Part shown: piece after piece, positions 1 to 6,917 of the stretch | Layout of the letters: every line of letters begins with the position of its first letter | How positions within the stretch are numbered: the stretch's first letter is position 1 | Assembly: GCA_003427395.1 (NCBI GenBank) | Contig: BFEA01001339.1 | Span: 2,222-23,521, forward strand | DNA: 21,300 bases | Origin: Chara braunii | Lineage: Eukaryota; Streptophyta; Charophyceae; Charales; Characeae | Direction: 5' to 3' | The notes under the pieces: model-generated | The model's database searches: none | The model's input: only the letters and a program-made list of their open reading frames with translations | Told to the model about the DNA's origin: nothing | Program-made: the position numbers and the translations under genes

Positions 1-74
<74 letters not shown>
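1..74. repeat. (GA)n microsatellite
   Basis: This is a pure GA dinucleotide run that reaches the window edge, so its true length is unknown. Three more GA runs occur in the window (13544, 14405 and 18288), all with GA on the plus strand. Confidence 0.97.
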
Positions 75-76
<2 letters not shown>

Positions 77-360
77 ACCTATATGAGTGTGTGTGTGTGT
101 GTGTGCGCGCCCGTGGCCGTGGGGGTGGGGCGACCCCTCCCCCACGTGGCGTCTCCCGATTTCCAAAAGTCGCTCCCCTGTGGCCGCCACGTGGCTTCAA
201 AGCCGCGCGTCTGCGCGGATGCGTCCGCGGGGTCGGCGGACTGGCCGCGTCCGCGGATTCGGCCGCGGATGGCCGCCGCCAAGGGGGATTCATAGCCATA
301 GAGAGGCAGAGAGAACAGGTACGTCTCCAACCACGTGGCTAGCCTCACGCTACTTCCATC
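75..360. promoter_or_regulatory. TG run and GC-rich block with three G-box palindromes
   Basis: A short (TG)n run at about 84-106 is followed by a very GC-rich, CpG-rich stretch. The 9-mer CCACGTGGC occurs three times, at 142-150, 187-195 and 331-339. CACGTG is the G-box core bound by plant bZIP and bHLH factors. No convincing coding frame follows on either strand, so this could be a promoter-like CpG-rich block or simply a repeat. The motif is seen directly; the regulatory role is inference. Confidence 0.35.
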
Positions 361-487
361 GATAGGATGAGCAAAATCGAATCAATCTAGAACATGGAAA
401 CATACACTGCCACAATTGTAGATTCAGTCAAAAAAAACGCGGGAAAAAAGACCCCGTTCATAGAACTGCGCTTACAGCAGCCTTCCG

Positions 488-627
488 CCCGAGTGTTCCA
501 CACCATTGTTGCACAGTCGCACCGCCCAAACTCCATTCACACAGGACCTTCTTTCTGCCCAAGTGTTCCACACGATTGTTTCACAATCGCACCGCCCAAA
601 CTCCATTCACACAGGCCCCAACCAACT
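488..627. repeat. Two tandem ~70-bp units
   Basis: Two units start at 488 and 558. They share AGTGTTCCACAC, then TCGCACCGCCCAAACTCC and ATTCACACAGG, with only a few substitutions. A short open frame (394-636, plus) crosses both units, but it looks like a by-product of the repeat rather than a gene. Confidence 0.85.
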
Positions 628-629
628 TC

Positions 630-800
630 GTCCTGAACAGTCAATGCCAGACTCGGATAAAAAATAGCGGAAAAACAATATTTGAATTTTAAACACTCAC
701 CGCCAGACTCGAAAAGATAATCGGGCACGAAAAAAAGAACTGCACGAATATTGATGTTCGAACACTCACCGCCAAACTGGAAACAAAGGTCGGGCGCCGG
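630..800. repeat. Second short tandem repeat, period about 69 bp
   Basis: AACACTCACCGCCA recurs at 692 and 761, followed by related sequence (GACTCGAAAAGATAATCGGGC versus AACTGGAAACAAAGGTCGGGC). A weaker copy starts near 640. No gene is seen from here to about 1000. Confidence 0.7.
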
Positions 801-1013
801 GGCGTGCTCGGCCGCTCCCCACACGGGTCGTGGACCCATTTCGTACTTTCCCAACACTGTGAACAGGGGCTCGCGTGGGACGCTCACACGAGACCCTTTA
901 TTTCCTTTAGAGTATTAAAAAGATAGAGTTAAAACTGAATTTCAACCTGTTAATGCATTAAAAAAGTAATGTGGCCTAAAAATGAAATGTGTCTTAGATC
1001 ACATGGTACTCCA

Positions 1014-1060
1014 TGGGTGAAGCTCCGGCGCTGCAGCGGGTGGCTTGTGGGTTCGAATCT
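1014..1060 (+). other. tRNA-like Pol III promoter remnant (A-box and B-box like)
   Basis: GGTTCGAATCT at 1050-1060 matches the tRNA B-box consensus GGTTCGANNCC in all but the last base. A TGGGTGAAGCTCCGG stretch about 36 nt upstream loosely resembles an A-box. No full cloverleaf forms, so this is not called a tRNA gene. It may be the head of a tRNA-derived SINE. The flanking sequence to about 1440 is otherwise unrecognised. Confidence 0.35.
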
Positions 1061-1444
1061 TGCGGACCTTACCTCTCCTGTGCATGATTAGTTTGTGTTA
1101 GGTCGGCAGCCCATGCATCTGTCCCTCAATCTAGTACAGCAAATCACAAAGCAAGTGTTGTAAATTGTAATAGCTCGGTAGGTACGAGCTAGGAATTGTC
1201 TATCCAGAGGTTCAGGGGTTAAGTCAGATTGGCCCAGATCGATCAAGCGTACAATGATATGCAGTGTTGGTTGCCTATACTCCTAATGCGTTTTCATGGG
1301 TATCTTGCTCTAACAGAACAGGCTCCAAGCATTCACTATAGGTTCGCTTGAGGCTGGCGAAAAGGTGTTACCTCAATCCGACTTGTTGAGGTACCGCAAT
1401 GGGTTCCAGGCTTCCAGCTAACTGTCCAGCGTTCAAATCATGTG

Positions 1445-1608
1445 GCTGGCGTAGATCTCATCCTACTACTGGTTGAGATCATACGAAAGGATAGATGATC
1501 CCCAACTCTCTATCATCCTATCAACTAGGCTATCAACTTACCTATCAACTACGCAATCAACTATACTATAAAAGTCAGCTGGCGTAGATCTCATCCTACT
1601 ACTGGTTG
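1445..1608. repeat. 31-bp direct repeat flanking a TATCAACTA mini-array
   Basis: A 31-bp identical segment (GCTGGCGTAGATCTCATCCT and onward) occurs at 1445-1475 and 1578-1608. Between the copies are several repeats of (C)TATCAACTA. The pattern could be a target-site or terminal direct duplication around a ~100-bp insertion, or a simple local duplication. No gene is seen from here to 2030. The 1890-2030 stretch is AT-rich with TATA runs. Confidence 0.75.
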
Positions 1609-2032
1609 GAGTCTTCGGGTTACCACTGCATGTCATAGGGTGGACCTTGGTCAGGGGTGGAGCATTGGACACTGCCTGTGATGCCTAGAAAGGAACATTG
1701 AGAATCCAGCAAGGGTATCCAGAGCAGGTTAGGGGGACACTCCGAATCTCGCCATGAGGGGTGCAGTAGCTTGTTCACGGATAGTTCCCGAAGTACACGT
1801 ACAACCGGCTTGTGCGACTCTGCTCCATCCATGTACAACGGGCCTGTGCGACTCATCAGGGTCTCTGCAGTTCTGTTTGACGATATACATAGAATATAAA
1901 TATCTACAATATATAAATATAACATTATAAATAAATTAAAATAATATATTATTTATATATTGTAGATATAGATTAGATACATAGATTTTTTGTAGATATG
2001 CATACATACATTCTTGAATTTTATATATATAG

Positions 2033-2271
2033 TCAAACAGAGCTGCCTACGGTAAACCGTAGGCAGAGAGGGACAAGAGGGAGAAGAGGACAACAAACGA
2101 GGGGCTGTGGCAAACTGTTTCCTCAGAGTTTCACCGACTCATCAATCAGTAGAGGCTGAACCCTCAACAGTCTGCAGAATCCCCTAACTGACTGATTACA
2201 CTGTAAGTGATAATCCACCTTAACCCCAGCTGTGGTTAAGCATCAACGACTGCCCGACAACTGATACCCTG
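2033..2271 (-). mobile_element. Hammerhead-bearing repeat, copy A
   Basis: This is a copy of the ~230-320 bp family. Read on the minus strand it starts at CAGGGTATCAG, passes through a hammerhead-like fold at 2113-2172, and ends at CTGTTTGAC beside a (TA)n run. Its 3' region contains a perfect hairpin (2044-2065) with stem CTGCCTACGG / CCGTAGGCAG. The hammerhead in this copy is damaged (see the separate entry). No protein is encoded. Confidence 0.85.
2113..2172 (-). ncRNA. Hammerhead ribozyme remnant, copy A (degenerate)
   Basis: Stems I and III and the GAAAC core match the other copies. A short insertion near the CTGATGA box gives a CTGATTGATGA-like string, and the first base pair of stem II is lost (G against G). 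The fold is recognisable, but cleavage is doubtful. Confidence 0.6.
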
Positions 2272-2283
2272 TATATATATATC

Positions 2284-2365
2284 GTCACAAACAGAACTGC
2301 CAGGTAAACCGTAGGCAGAGAGAGAGAAGAGGACAACAAACGAGGGGCTGTGGCAAACTGTTTCG
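2284..2365 (-). mobile_element. Hammerhead-bearing repeat, copy B (truncated)
   Basis: On the minus strand only the 3' part of the family is present. It begins at CGAAAC, inside the ribozyme core, and runs to the CTGTTTGTGACG end next to (TA)n. TATATA borders both ends. The CTGATGA box, stem I and most of stem II are missing, so it cannot fold as a hammerhead. Confidence 0.8.
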
Positions 2366-2383
2366 TATATATATATATATATC

Positions 2384-2537
2384 ATCACAAACAGAACTGC
2401 CCGGTAAACCGTAGGCAGAGAGAGAGAAGAGGATAACAAACGAGGGGCTGTAACAAACTGTTTCGTCGGAGTTTCACCGACTCATCAGGAGGCTGAACCC
2501 TCAACAGTCTAATGAATCCCCTCACTGATTACACTGT
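2384..2537 (-). mobile_element. Hammerhead-bearing repeat, copy C
   Basis: This copy is 5'-truncated relative to copies A and E. On the minus strand it starts just before ACAGTGTAATCAG, contains an intact hammerhead at 2456-2509, and ends at CTGTTTGTGATGA beside (TA)n. TATATA runs flank both sides. Confidence 0.85.
2456..2509 (-). ncRNA. Hammerhead ribozyme, type III, copy C
   Basis: The 54-nt minus-strand sequence has every hammerhead part in type III order. Stem III is GACTGT pairing with ACAGTT, with one G-U pair at the open end. A GTT cleavage triplet follows the NUH rule. Stem I is GAGG/CCTC with loop GTTCAG. Then come the core box CTGATGA, stem II GTCGG/CCGAC with loop TGAAACT, and the core GAA plus A15.1. 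Loop I (TTCA) and loop II (TGAA) are complementary, as expected for the loop-loop contact of fast natural hammerheads. Cleavage is predicted after the second T of GTT, at about 2503. GTT is a permitted but less common triplet than GTC. Confidence 0.85.
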
Positions 2538-2548
2538 ATATATATATG

Positions 2549-3485
2549 TAAAAGGCCTCGATAAGCCCTACTGGGTCCCTATTTGTAACAACGTCAGCCG
2601 CCCTAAGTGAAGGCAGGCCCGACAGGCCCTAAGAGGCCTGTTTTGGATTACTTCGCAACTGGGGAAAATTCAGGCAGTTGCGCAGCACCAGTTGGTTGGA
2701 AGCGCCCAGGCCCTGGCCTCCTTTACCAAATGCATCTGAGTCAGGCCCTGGGCGAGATTCGCAGTACAGGCCCAATTCAGACTGTGGGCAGTTGGGCACA
2801 AGTAACTGTCGGTGACCCTGGGCCAATTCGTTTGGTCTGAGGCTCAGCCTCCCTCGGCCTACCGGACGGTTCTGGGCAGAGGCCCAGCACACCCAGGCTG
2901 CACGCACGCAGGCTGGCCATTTTCCATATAGGAAAGGGCCAGCCCACGCTGGAGACATTCGGGCACTGGCTGCTTTGTGCGCAAGCGCTGCTGTGCTATC
3001 GCCTGCCAGGCTCACGCGCTCACGGGCGAGCTGGAAGGAGCAGGCAGCCATAGCCGAGCTGCACTGCTGTATGCTGGATGGGACGCATGGTGGTCCTTGG
3101 GTGCAAGTGGCATCTGTGAGTTGGGGAACGAGGTTGTGAGTGATATGAGAGACATACCTGGTGCTTGAGGCGACGGCATTGTCAGAGATCTGCTCGTACT
3201 TCGGTGAAGCTGTTGACATCATCCGGCGGCCTGGTAGAGTAGGCTAGATAGGATCTGCCATCTGTAGTCTGGGCGCCGAGCGCCAGATAGGATATCAACA
3301 TTGGTTCTTCGTTGATGATGACGATGAGACCATTCAAGCATTGTCAATTACGAGCTCTTGGTGTGTTCTTATTTGGTGAAACTCGTGTTGCAATTCTACT
3401 TTTGGTTCGAGGTCACGACTATCTGGTCTCACGTGTATGATGCTGTTTGATTGATGAAGTTCGCTATCACTCATCTTCCTTGCAT
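2549..3485. other. Unrecognised GC-rich stretch, no supported gene
   Basis: This is about 930 bp without a convincing gene. It is GC-rich to about 3240, with repeated GGCCCTAAG- and CAGGCCC-type words that recur at 15720-15900, suggesting a shared dispersed repeat. The longest frame (2629-3222, minus) has no recognisable motif and competes with open frames on the plus strand. Confidence 0.5.
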
Positions 3486-3517
3486 ATACAAAATATATAT
3501 ATATATATATATATCTC

Positions 3518-3749
3518 GTCACAAACAGAACTGCCCGGTAAAACCGTAGGCAGAGAGAGAGAAGAGGACAACAAACGAGGGGCTGTGACAAACTGTTTCG
3601 TCGGAGTTTCACCGACTCATCAGGAGGCTGAACCCTCAACAGTCTGCAGAATCCCCTCACTGATTACACTGTAAATGATAATCTACCTTAACCAAAATCA
3701 AAGTAGACTATCACTCACCCACACCAGATGGAAAACTCTACAGACTGTC
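3518..3749 (-). mobile_element. Hammerhead-bearing repeat, copy D (internal deletion)
   Basis: On the minus strand it starts at GACAGTCTGTAGAG, carries an intact hammerhead at 3591-3644 and ends at CTGTTTGTGACGAG next to a long (TA)n run. Compared with copy E it lacks about 85 bp of the 5' half (between CCTTAACC and AAAATCAAAG), although its outer 5' end is the same. D and E therefore define a shared 5' terminus. Confidence 0.85.
3591..3644 (-). ncRNA. Hammerhead ribozyme, type III, copy D
   Basis: The 54-nt fold is identical to copy C: stem III GACTGT/ACAGTT, GTT site, stem I GAGG/CCTC, CTGATGA box, stem II GTCGG/CCGAC and GAAA core. Loops I and II are complementary. All catalytic core bases are present. 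Confidence 0.85.
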
Positions 3750-3789
3750 GGTTATATTTATATATATATATTGACGATATATATATATA

Positions 3790-4107
3790 GTCAAACAGAG
3801 CTGCCTGGTAAACCGTAGGCAGAGAGAGAGGGAGAAGAGGACAACAAACGAGGGGCTGTGGCAAACTGTTTCGTCCGAGTTTCACCGGCTCGTCAGGAGG
3901 CTGAACCTTCAACAGTCTGCAGAATCCCCTAACTGATTACACTGTAAGTGATAATCCGCCTTAACCTCGGCTGTGGTTAAGCATCAACGACTGCCCGACA
4001 ACTGATACCCTGAGGTGGGCACCAACCACTGCCCTCAAGGTACCTGTGACAAAAGTCAAAGCAGACTATCACTCACCCACACCAGATGGAAAACTCTACA
4101 GACTGTC
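3790..4107 (-). mobile_element. Hammerhead-bearing repeat, copy E (longest)
   Basis: At about 318 bp this is the longest copy. Minus-strand order is: 5' GACAGTCTGTAGAG, a ~90-bp segment absent from D, GGTATCAG (8 bases shared with the initiator-tRNA-Met primer-binding motif of plant LTR elements), the hammerhead at 3864-3917, a CT-rich stretch, a terminal CTGCC...GGCAG hairpin and CTGTTTGAC, then (TA)n. It has no poly(A) and no coding frame, so it would be non-autonomous. Confidence 0.85.
3864..3917 (-). ncRNA. Hammerhead ribozyme, type III, copy E (variant)
   Basis: It has the same architecture as copies C and D, with changes. The core box is CTGACGA, where position 7 is the tolerant one in hammerheads. 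Stem I is weakened to GAAG/CCTC. Stem II is GCCGG against CGGAC and pairs imperfectly. Stem III and the GAAA core are intact. It is probably weaker than C and D. Confidence 0.65.
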
Positions 4108-4393
4108 TACATATTGTCACAAAATATCAGAGCGCAAATGCGAAAAAAAAGGAAAAAAAGGAGAAAAGAAAAGTGAATTCAATTTTTTATCTTCTTCCTT
4201 ATAACTCCCTCTGTTCAGAACCTCTTGCGTACAAGGCCGCCCACGTGGATGTAGGTTGAGCGGCGGCTGCCCCCACCCCCGTGTGTCATATCGACCCACT
4301 TGCACACAGCCAAAAGGCAAAGAGGCAAAGAAAAGAGGAAGGGAACAGCCAAATACAACAAAACAGGGGGAAGCAAACATAAACCAATCCTAG
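4108..4393. other. Spacer, no gene seen
   Basis: A-rich on the plus strand at 4138-4175 and 4315-4350. It contains one CCACGTGG motif near 4242. Overlapping open frames on the minus strand have no recognisable product. Confidence 0.5.
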
Positions 4394-5130
4394 ATGACAA
4401 GTCCCACATGCAAGCACCGCCCCTACCACCAGGGCNAAACAACGGGACAAGACCANCCAGGATTCANGAACACCCTTGCCTGCAAACAAACAATCCCAGA
4501 TAACATACCTTTCGTGCGCGCCAGCTCCAAGAATCCTTTGCGATTGATTTTATTGTTGTTGTTGCAAAAATTGGTACCGATTCAAACTGTCAAGCCATCG
4601 CTTCGCGGGTCTAAACTAAATTACTGGGACAGCACCAACAGCAAAAAAAACATAAAGGACAATCCTAGATGTCGATTCCCACAAAAAAGCACCGCCCCCC
4701 ACACAGGCCAAACAACGGGAAGCAACCACCAAGAATGCCAAAAAAGGAAAAAACCCGGCTGACAAGTCCCACATGAAATCACCGCTACGGGGCTACTACA
4801 GTAAGCCGAACGACGGAACTAAACCAACCGGGGTGCAGACAAGGGTGCCAAAATCACCACCAGAACAAATTCTACCATATCCATAGTATAGTAAAATAGC
4901 TCCGATCCACAGTGTGACAACCTAAAAAGAGAAGACAANCCCGGATGACGATTCCCACATACAAGCACCGCCCCTCCGCTTAAAAGGCCGAACAACGGGA
5001 AACCACCAACCAGGATGCCAAAAACCCGAATGACTGGTCCCACGTGAAAGCACCGCCACGCCCATGAAATAGCCCGAACAACGGGACCAAAGCAACCAGG
5101 AAACAGACAAGATCAGCAAAACAAATTCTA
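4394..5130. repeat. Degenerate satellite-like array, period about 90 bp
   Basis: A unit with TCCCACATG, then CAAGCACCGCC, then AACAACGGGA and CCAGGAT recurs with starts near 4396, 4667, 4762, 4944 and 5032. The spacing fits multiples of about 90 bp, so intervening units are either too diverged to see or deleted. Four N bases (4436, 4456, 4467, 4939) lie here, as expected for hard-to-assemble repeats. TCCCACAT resembles the plant snRNA upstream element, but it is part of the repeat unit with no snRNA downstream. Confidence 0.7.
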
Positions 5131-5234
5131 CCAGAACCATATCCATAGTCAAAAAACGGAACCATACAGTAGGCCCACAAAACGGAATACCCCAGCAACA
5201 GGGAAAGGTAAAGGAAAAGAAGCATAGTCATGGA

Positions 5235-5444
5235 CAGTTGTCGGGCAGTCGTTGATGCATAACCTCAGCCGGGGTTAAGGTTGATGATCACTTAGAGTGT
5301 AATCAGTTAGGGGATTCTGCAGACTGTTGAGGGTTCAGCTTCCTGATGAGTTGGTGAAACTCCAATGAAACACTTTGTCACAGCCCCTCGTTCGTTATCC
5401 TCGTCTCCCTCTCTGCGGACGGTTTTCCGGGCAGTTCTGTTTGA
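5235..5444 (+). mobile_element. Hammerhead-bearing repeat, copy F (opposite orientation)
   Basis: This is the only copy with the ribozyme sense on the plus strand. It starts at CAGTTGTCGGGCAG, carries a hammerhead at 5322-5375, and ends at CTGTTTGAC followed by TATATATA. It is more diverged than C and D, and its changes mostly preserve the fold. Confidence 0.85.
5322..5375 (+). ncRNA. Hammerhead ribozyme, type III, copy F
   Basis: The core box CTGATGA and the GAAA core are intact. Stem II is GTTGG/CCAAT. Compared with GTCGG/CCGAC in copies C and D, the central C-G pair has become T-A and the closing G-C has become a G-T wobble, so pairing is kept. Stem I is GAGG/CTTC with one wobble. Stem III has one mismatch (ACACTT against GACTGT). 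The complementary loops TTCA and TGAA are unchanged. Confidence 0.8.
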
Positions 5445-5469
5445 CTATATATACCACGACTTCGACAGT

Positions 5470-5655
5470 AACCTGCTGTAAATATAATTAGTTTTCAATT
5501 AATTGATTGAAGAAATAGAATTACTATTCAATAGAATCAATAGATTCAATACAATAAATATTCATTTATCTATCATTTGATTCTGTAAATCTGATTTACG
5601 AGAATGGTTTATTGAATTGCAAGTAGTGTACCAACTGAGCTCTCATCACCCTAAT
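5470..5655 (-). other. AT-rich organelle-like fragment with tRNA D-arm-like sequence
   Basis: The block is strongly AT-rich, unlike its neighbours. Its edge reads, on the minus strand, GGGTGATGAGAGCTCAGTTGG, which resembles the acceptor and D-arm start of a tRNA (GAGCTCAGTTGGTA). The remainder does not fold into a full tRNA. It could be a nuclear insertion of organellar DNA or a tRNA-derived repeat. The similarity is by eye only. Nothing is recognised from 5655 to 5830. Confidence 0.3.
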
Positions 5656-5832
5656 TTAATTTTCTCCGCCATCTGAATTTGGCCGGCACCATCGCAAAGG
5701 CCCACGCTTCAATTCGATTTTTCCGGGGCACCGTCGCCATGAGCTGAAAAATGTGGTGCTTATTTGATGGGAGGCATCAAGGATGGTAGGGATGGGTCGC
5801 CACATATATCGTTACACCGGACCAGAGGAACT

Positions 5833-6046
5833 TTAAACCACCAGTACTTGGCCCATACGTCGGGCACGGGCATTTCCCGTTAACGCGCGCCGCGACTAAT
5901 GGGCTTCGGCCTACCGGACCACAATGGCTGGAAGCGCCACCCAAAAGAAAAACGAAACGGCGCGGCGGCGGCGGCTCGGTAAAACTTGACGCGCAGGGCG
6001 TTTCCCGGTTCGGCATCAGTAGCTGGGCCAAGTACTGGTGGTTTAA
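5833..6046. mobile_element. MITE with perfect 23-bp terminal inverted repeats (M1)
   Basis: TTAAACCACCAGTACTTGGC (plus CCA) at 5833-5855 is repeated perfectly inverted at 6024-6046. The interior is very GC-rich, with the core GACCACAATGGCTGG shared by other copies near 8230, 9010 and 9460. It has no coding capacity. Because TTAA is itself palindromic, a TTAA target duplication is possible but cannot be separated from the inverted repeat. Confidence 0.85.
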
Positions 6047-6176
6047 TAGAGTGTAGCAGATACTGGAGCAACACTGCTTCTAGCATGCCAGCTTCAACTT
6101 CAGCCGTGTTTAGAGGCCTCCTTGTGACATTCACGTTTCAAATATGGCGTCAGTTACTACTGCTACTACTCGAATC

Positions 6177-6320
6177 GGTCACCAGACTTTTTTCTTTTTA
6201 AAAATTTGGACTATTTCTCGATTTATGCGTGTCATCCTTGCCCAGGGGCCATGCTAATCTTCATTCTCTGTATCGTTCCAATTTTAACGGATGTCCCGAA
6301 GGACATAGGTCACCAGACTT
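6177..6320 (-). pseudogene. U6 snRNA retrocopy with 13-bp target-site duplication
   Basis: On the minus strand, about 6304 down to 6200 is a near-full-length U6: the 5' stem GTCCTTCGGGAC, then ATCCGTTAAAATTGGAACGA, AGATTAGCATGGCCCC, and a 3' end of AAATTTTTA. A three-base insertion interrupts the ACAGAG-AAGATT region. The 13-mer GGTCACCAGACTT flanks it at 6177-6189 and 6308-6320, a target-site duplication. An A-rich tail (T-rich on plus) joins U6 to one duplication. No TATA box or upstream element sits at plant U6 spacing, so it is called a retroposed pseudogene. Confidence 0.9.
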
Positions 6321-6471
6321 ATCCCAGTGGTGTTTTTGAAAATTTCACAGGCCTAGCTGCCAATATGAGTCTGGCAACCCAGTCACCATTTGCAAAACAG
6401 CGCTGTTGATGATTGAAATTTGAAATCTACAGTGCTTTGCCCGCATTGCTCTTGCAGTATGCCATGACAAG

Positions 6472-6526
6472 GAGAACACAACGAGAACACAAAGAGAACA
6501 CAAAGAGAACACAAAGAGAACACAAA
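6472..6526. repeat. 11-bp minisatellite, five units
   Basis: GAGAACACAAC is followed by four copies of GAGAACACAAA. It lies in the 3' flank or 3' UTR of the minus-strand gene that ends at 6918. Confidence 0.95.
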
Positions 6527-6543
6527 GAGAAGCCCGGACTTTC

Positions 6544-6589
6544 GTCCACTGATTCAAGGTCACAGCGTCCACTGATTCAAGGTCACAGC
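6544..6589. repeat. 23-bp perfect tandem duplication
   Basis: Two identical copies of GTCCACTGATTCAAGGTCAC plus AGC lie head to tail at 6544-6566 and 6567-6589. Confidence 0.95.
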
Positions 6590-6917
6590 AACCAGCACAA
6601 CAACAGAACATTTTGGAAGACAACACAAAGTTCCAAAGTTCCAAGCGCAATATCCCCGCTTCCTGCGTGATACAATGAAAGCACATCTTTAGAAACCACA
6701 ATGGGAGAGAGAAAAATTGTGCCGCCACCTTTTTACAAATTCTGACCAAGTATATAGCTGCTACACACGACTTGGCCAACAAATGAAAAGATTGAGATGC
6801 GCTGTCGTTTGGGCTGAGAGAAGACTATACAAGCACATGACAATTCAGGGCGAAAAGAGGAGGGAGAACAGCACACCAACGAAGAAGGCAATGAGATCCT
6901 GCCAGCACTTAAAAGAT

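Noticed and set aside
1050-1060. tRNA gene at the B-box
   Set aside because: The surrounding sequence does not fold into acceptor, D or anticodon arms.
2629-3222. 197-codon minus-strand open frame
   Set aside because: No recognisable motif, GC-rich repeat-like context and competing open frames on the other strand.
4394-4410. TCCCACAT as a plant snRNA upstream sequence element
   Set aside because: The word is part of the 90-bp repeat unit, and no snRNA or TATA box follows at the right spacing.
6200-6305. Functional U6 gene
   Set aside because: It has a target-site duplication, an insertion in a conserved region and no upstream element or TATA box at the correct distance.
6345-6782. 145-codon minus-strand open frame downstream of the gene
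   Set aside because: It crosses two minisatellites, has no motif and is likely 3' UTR or flank.
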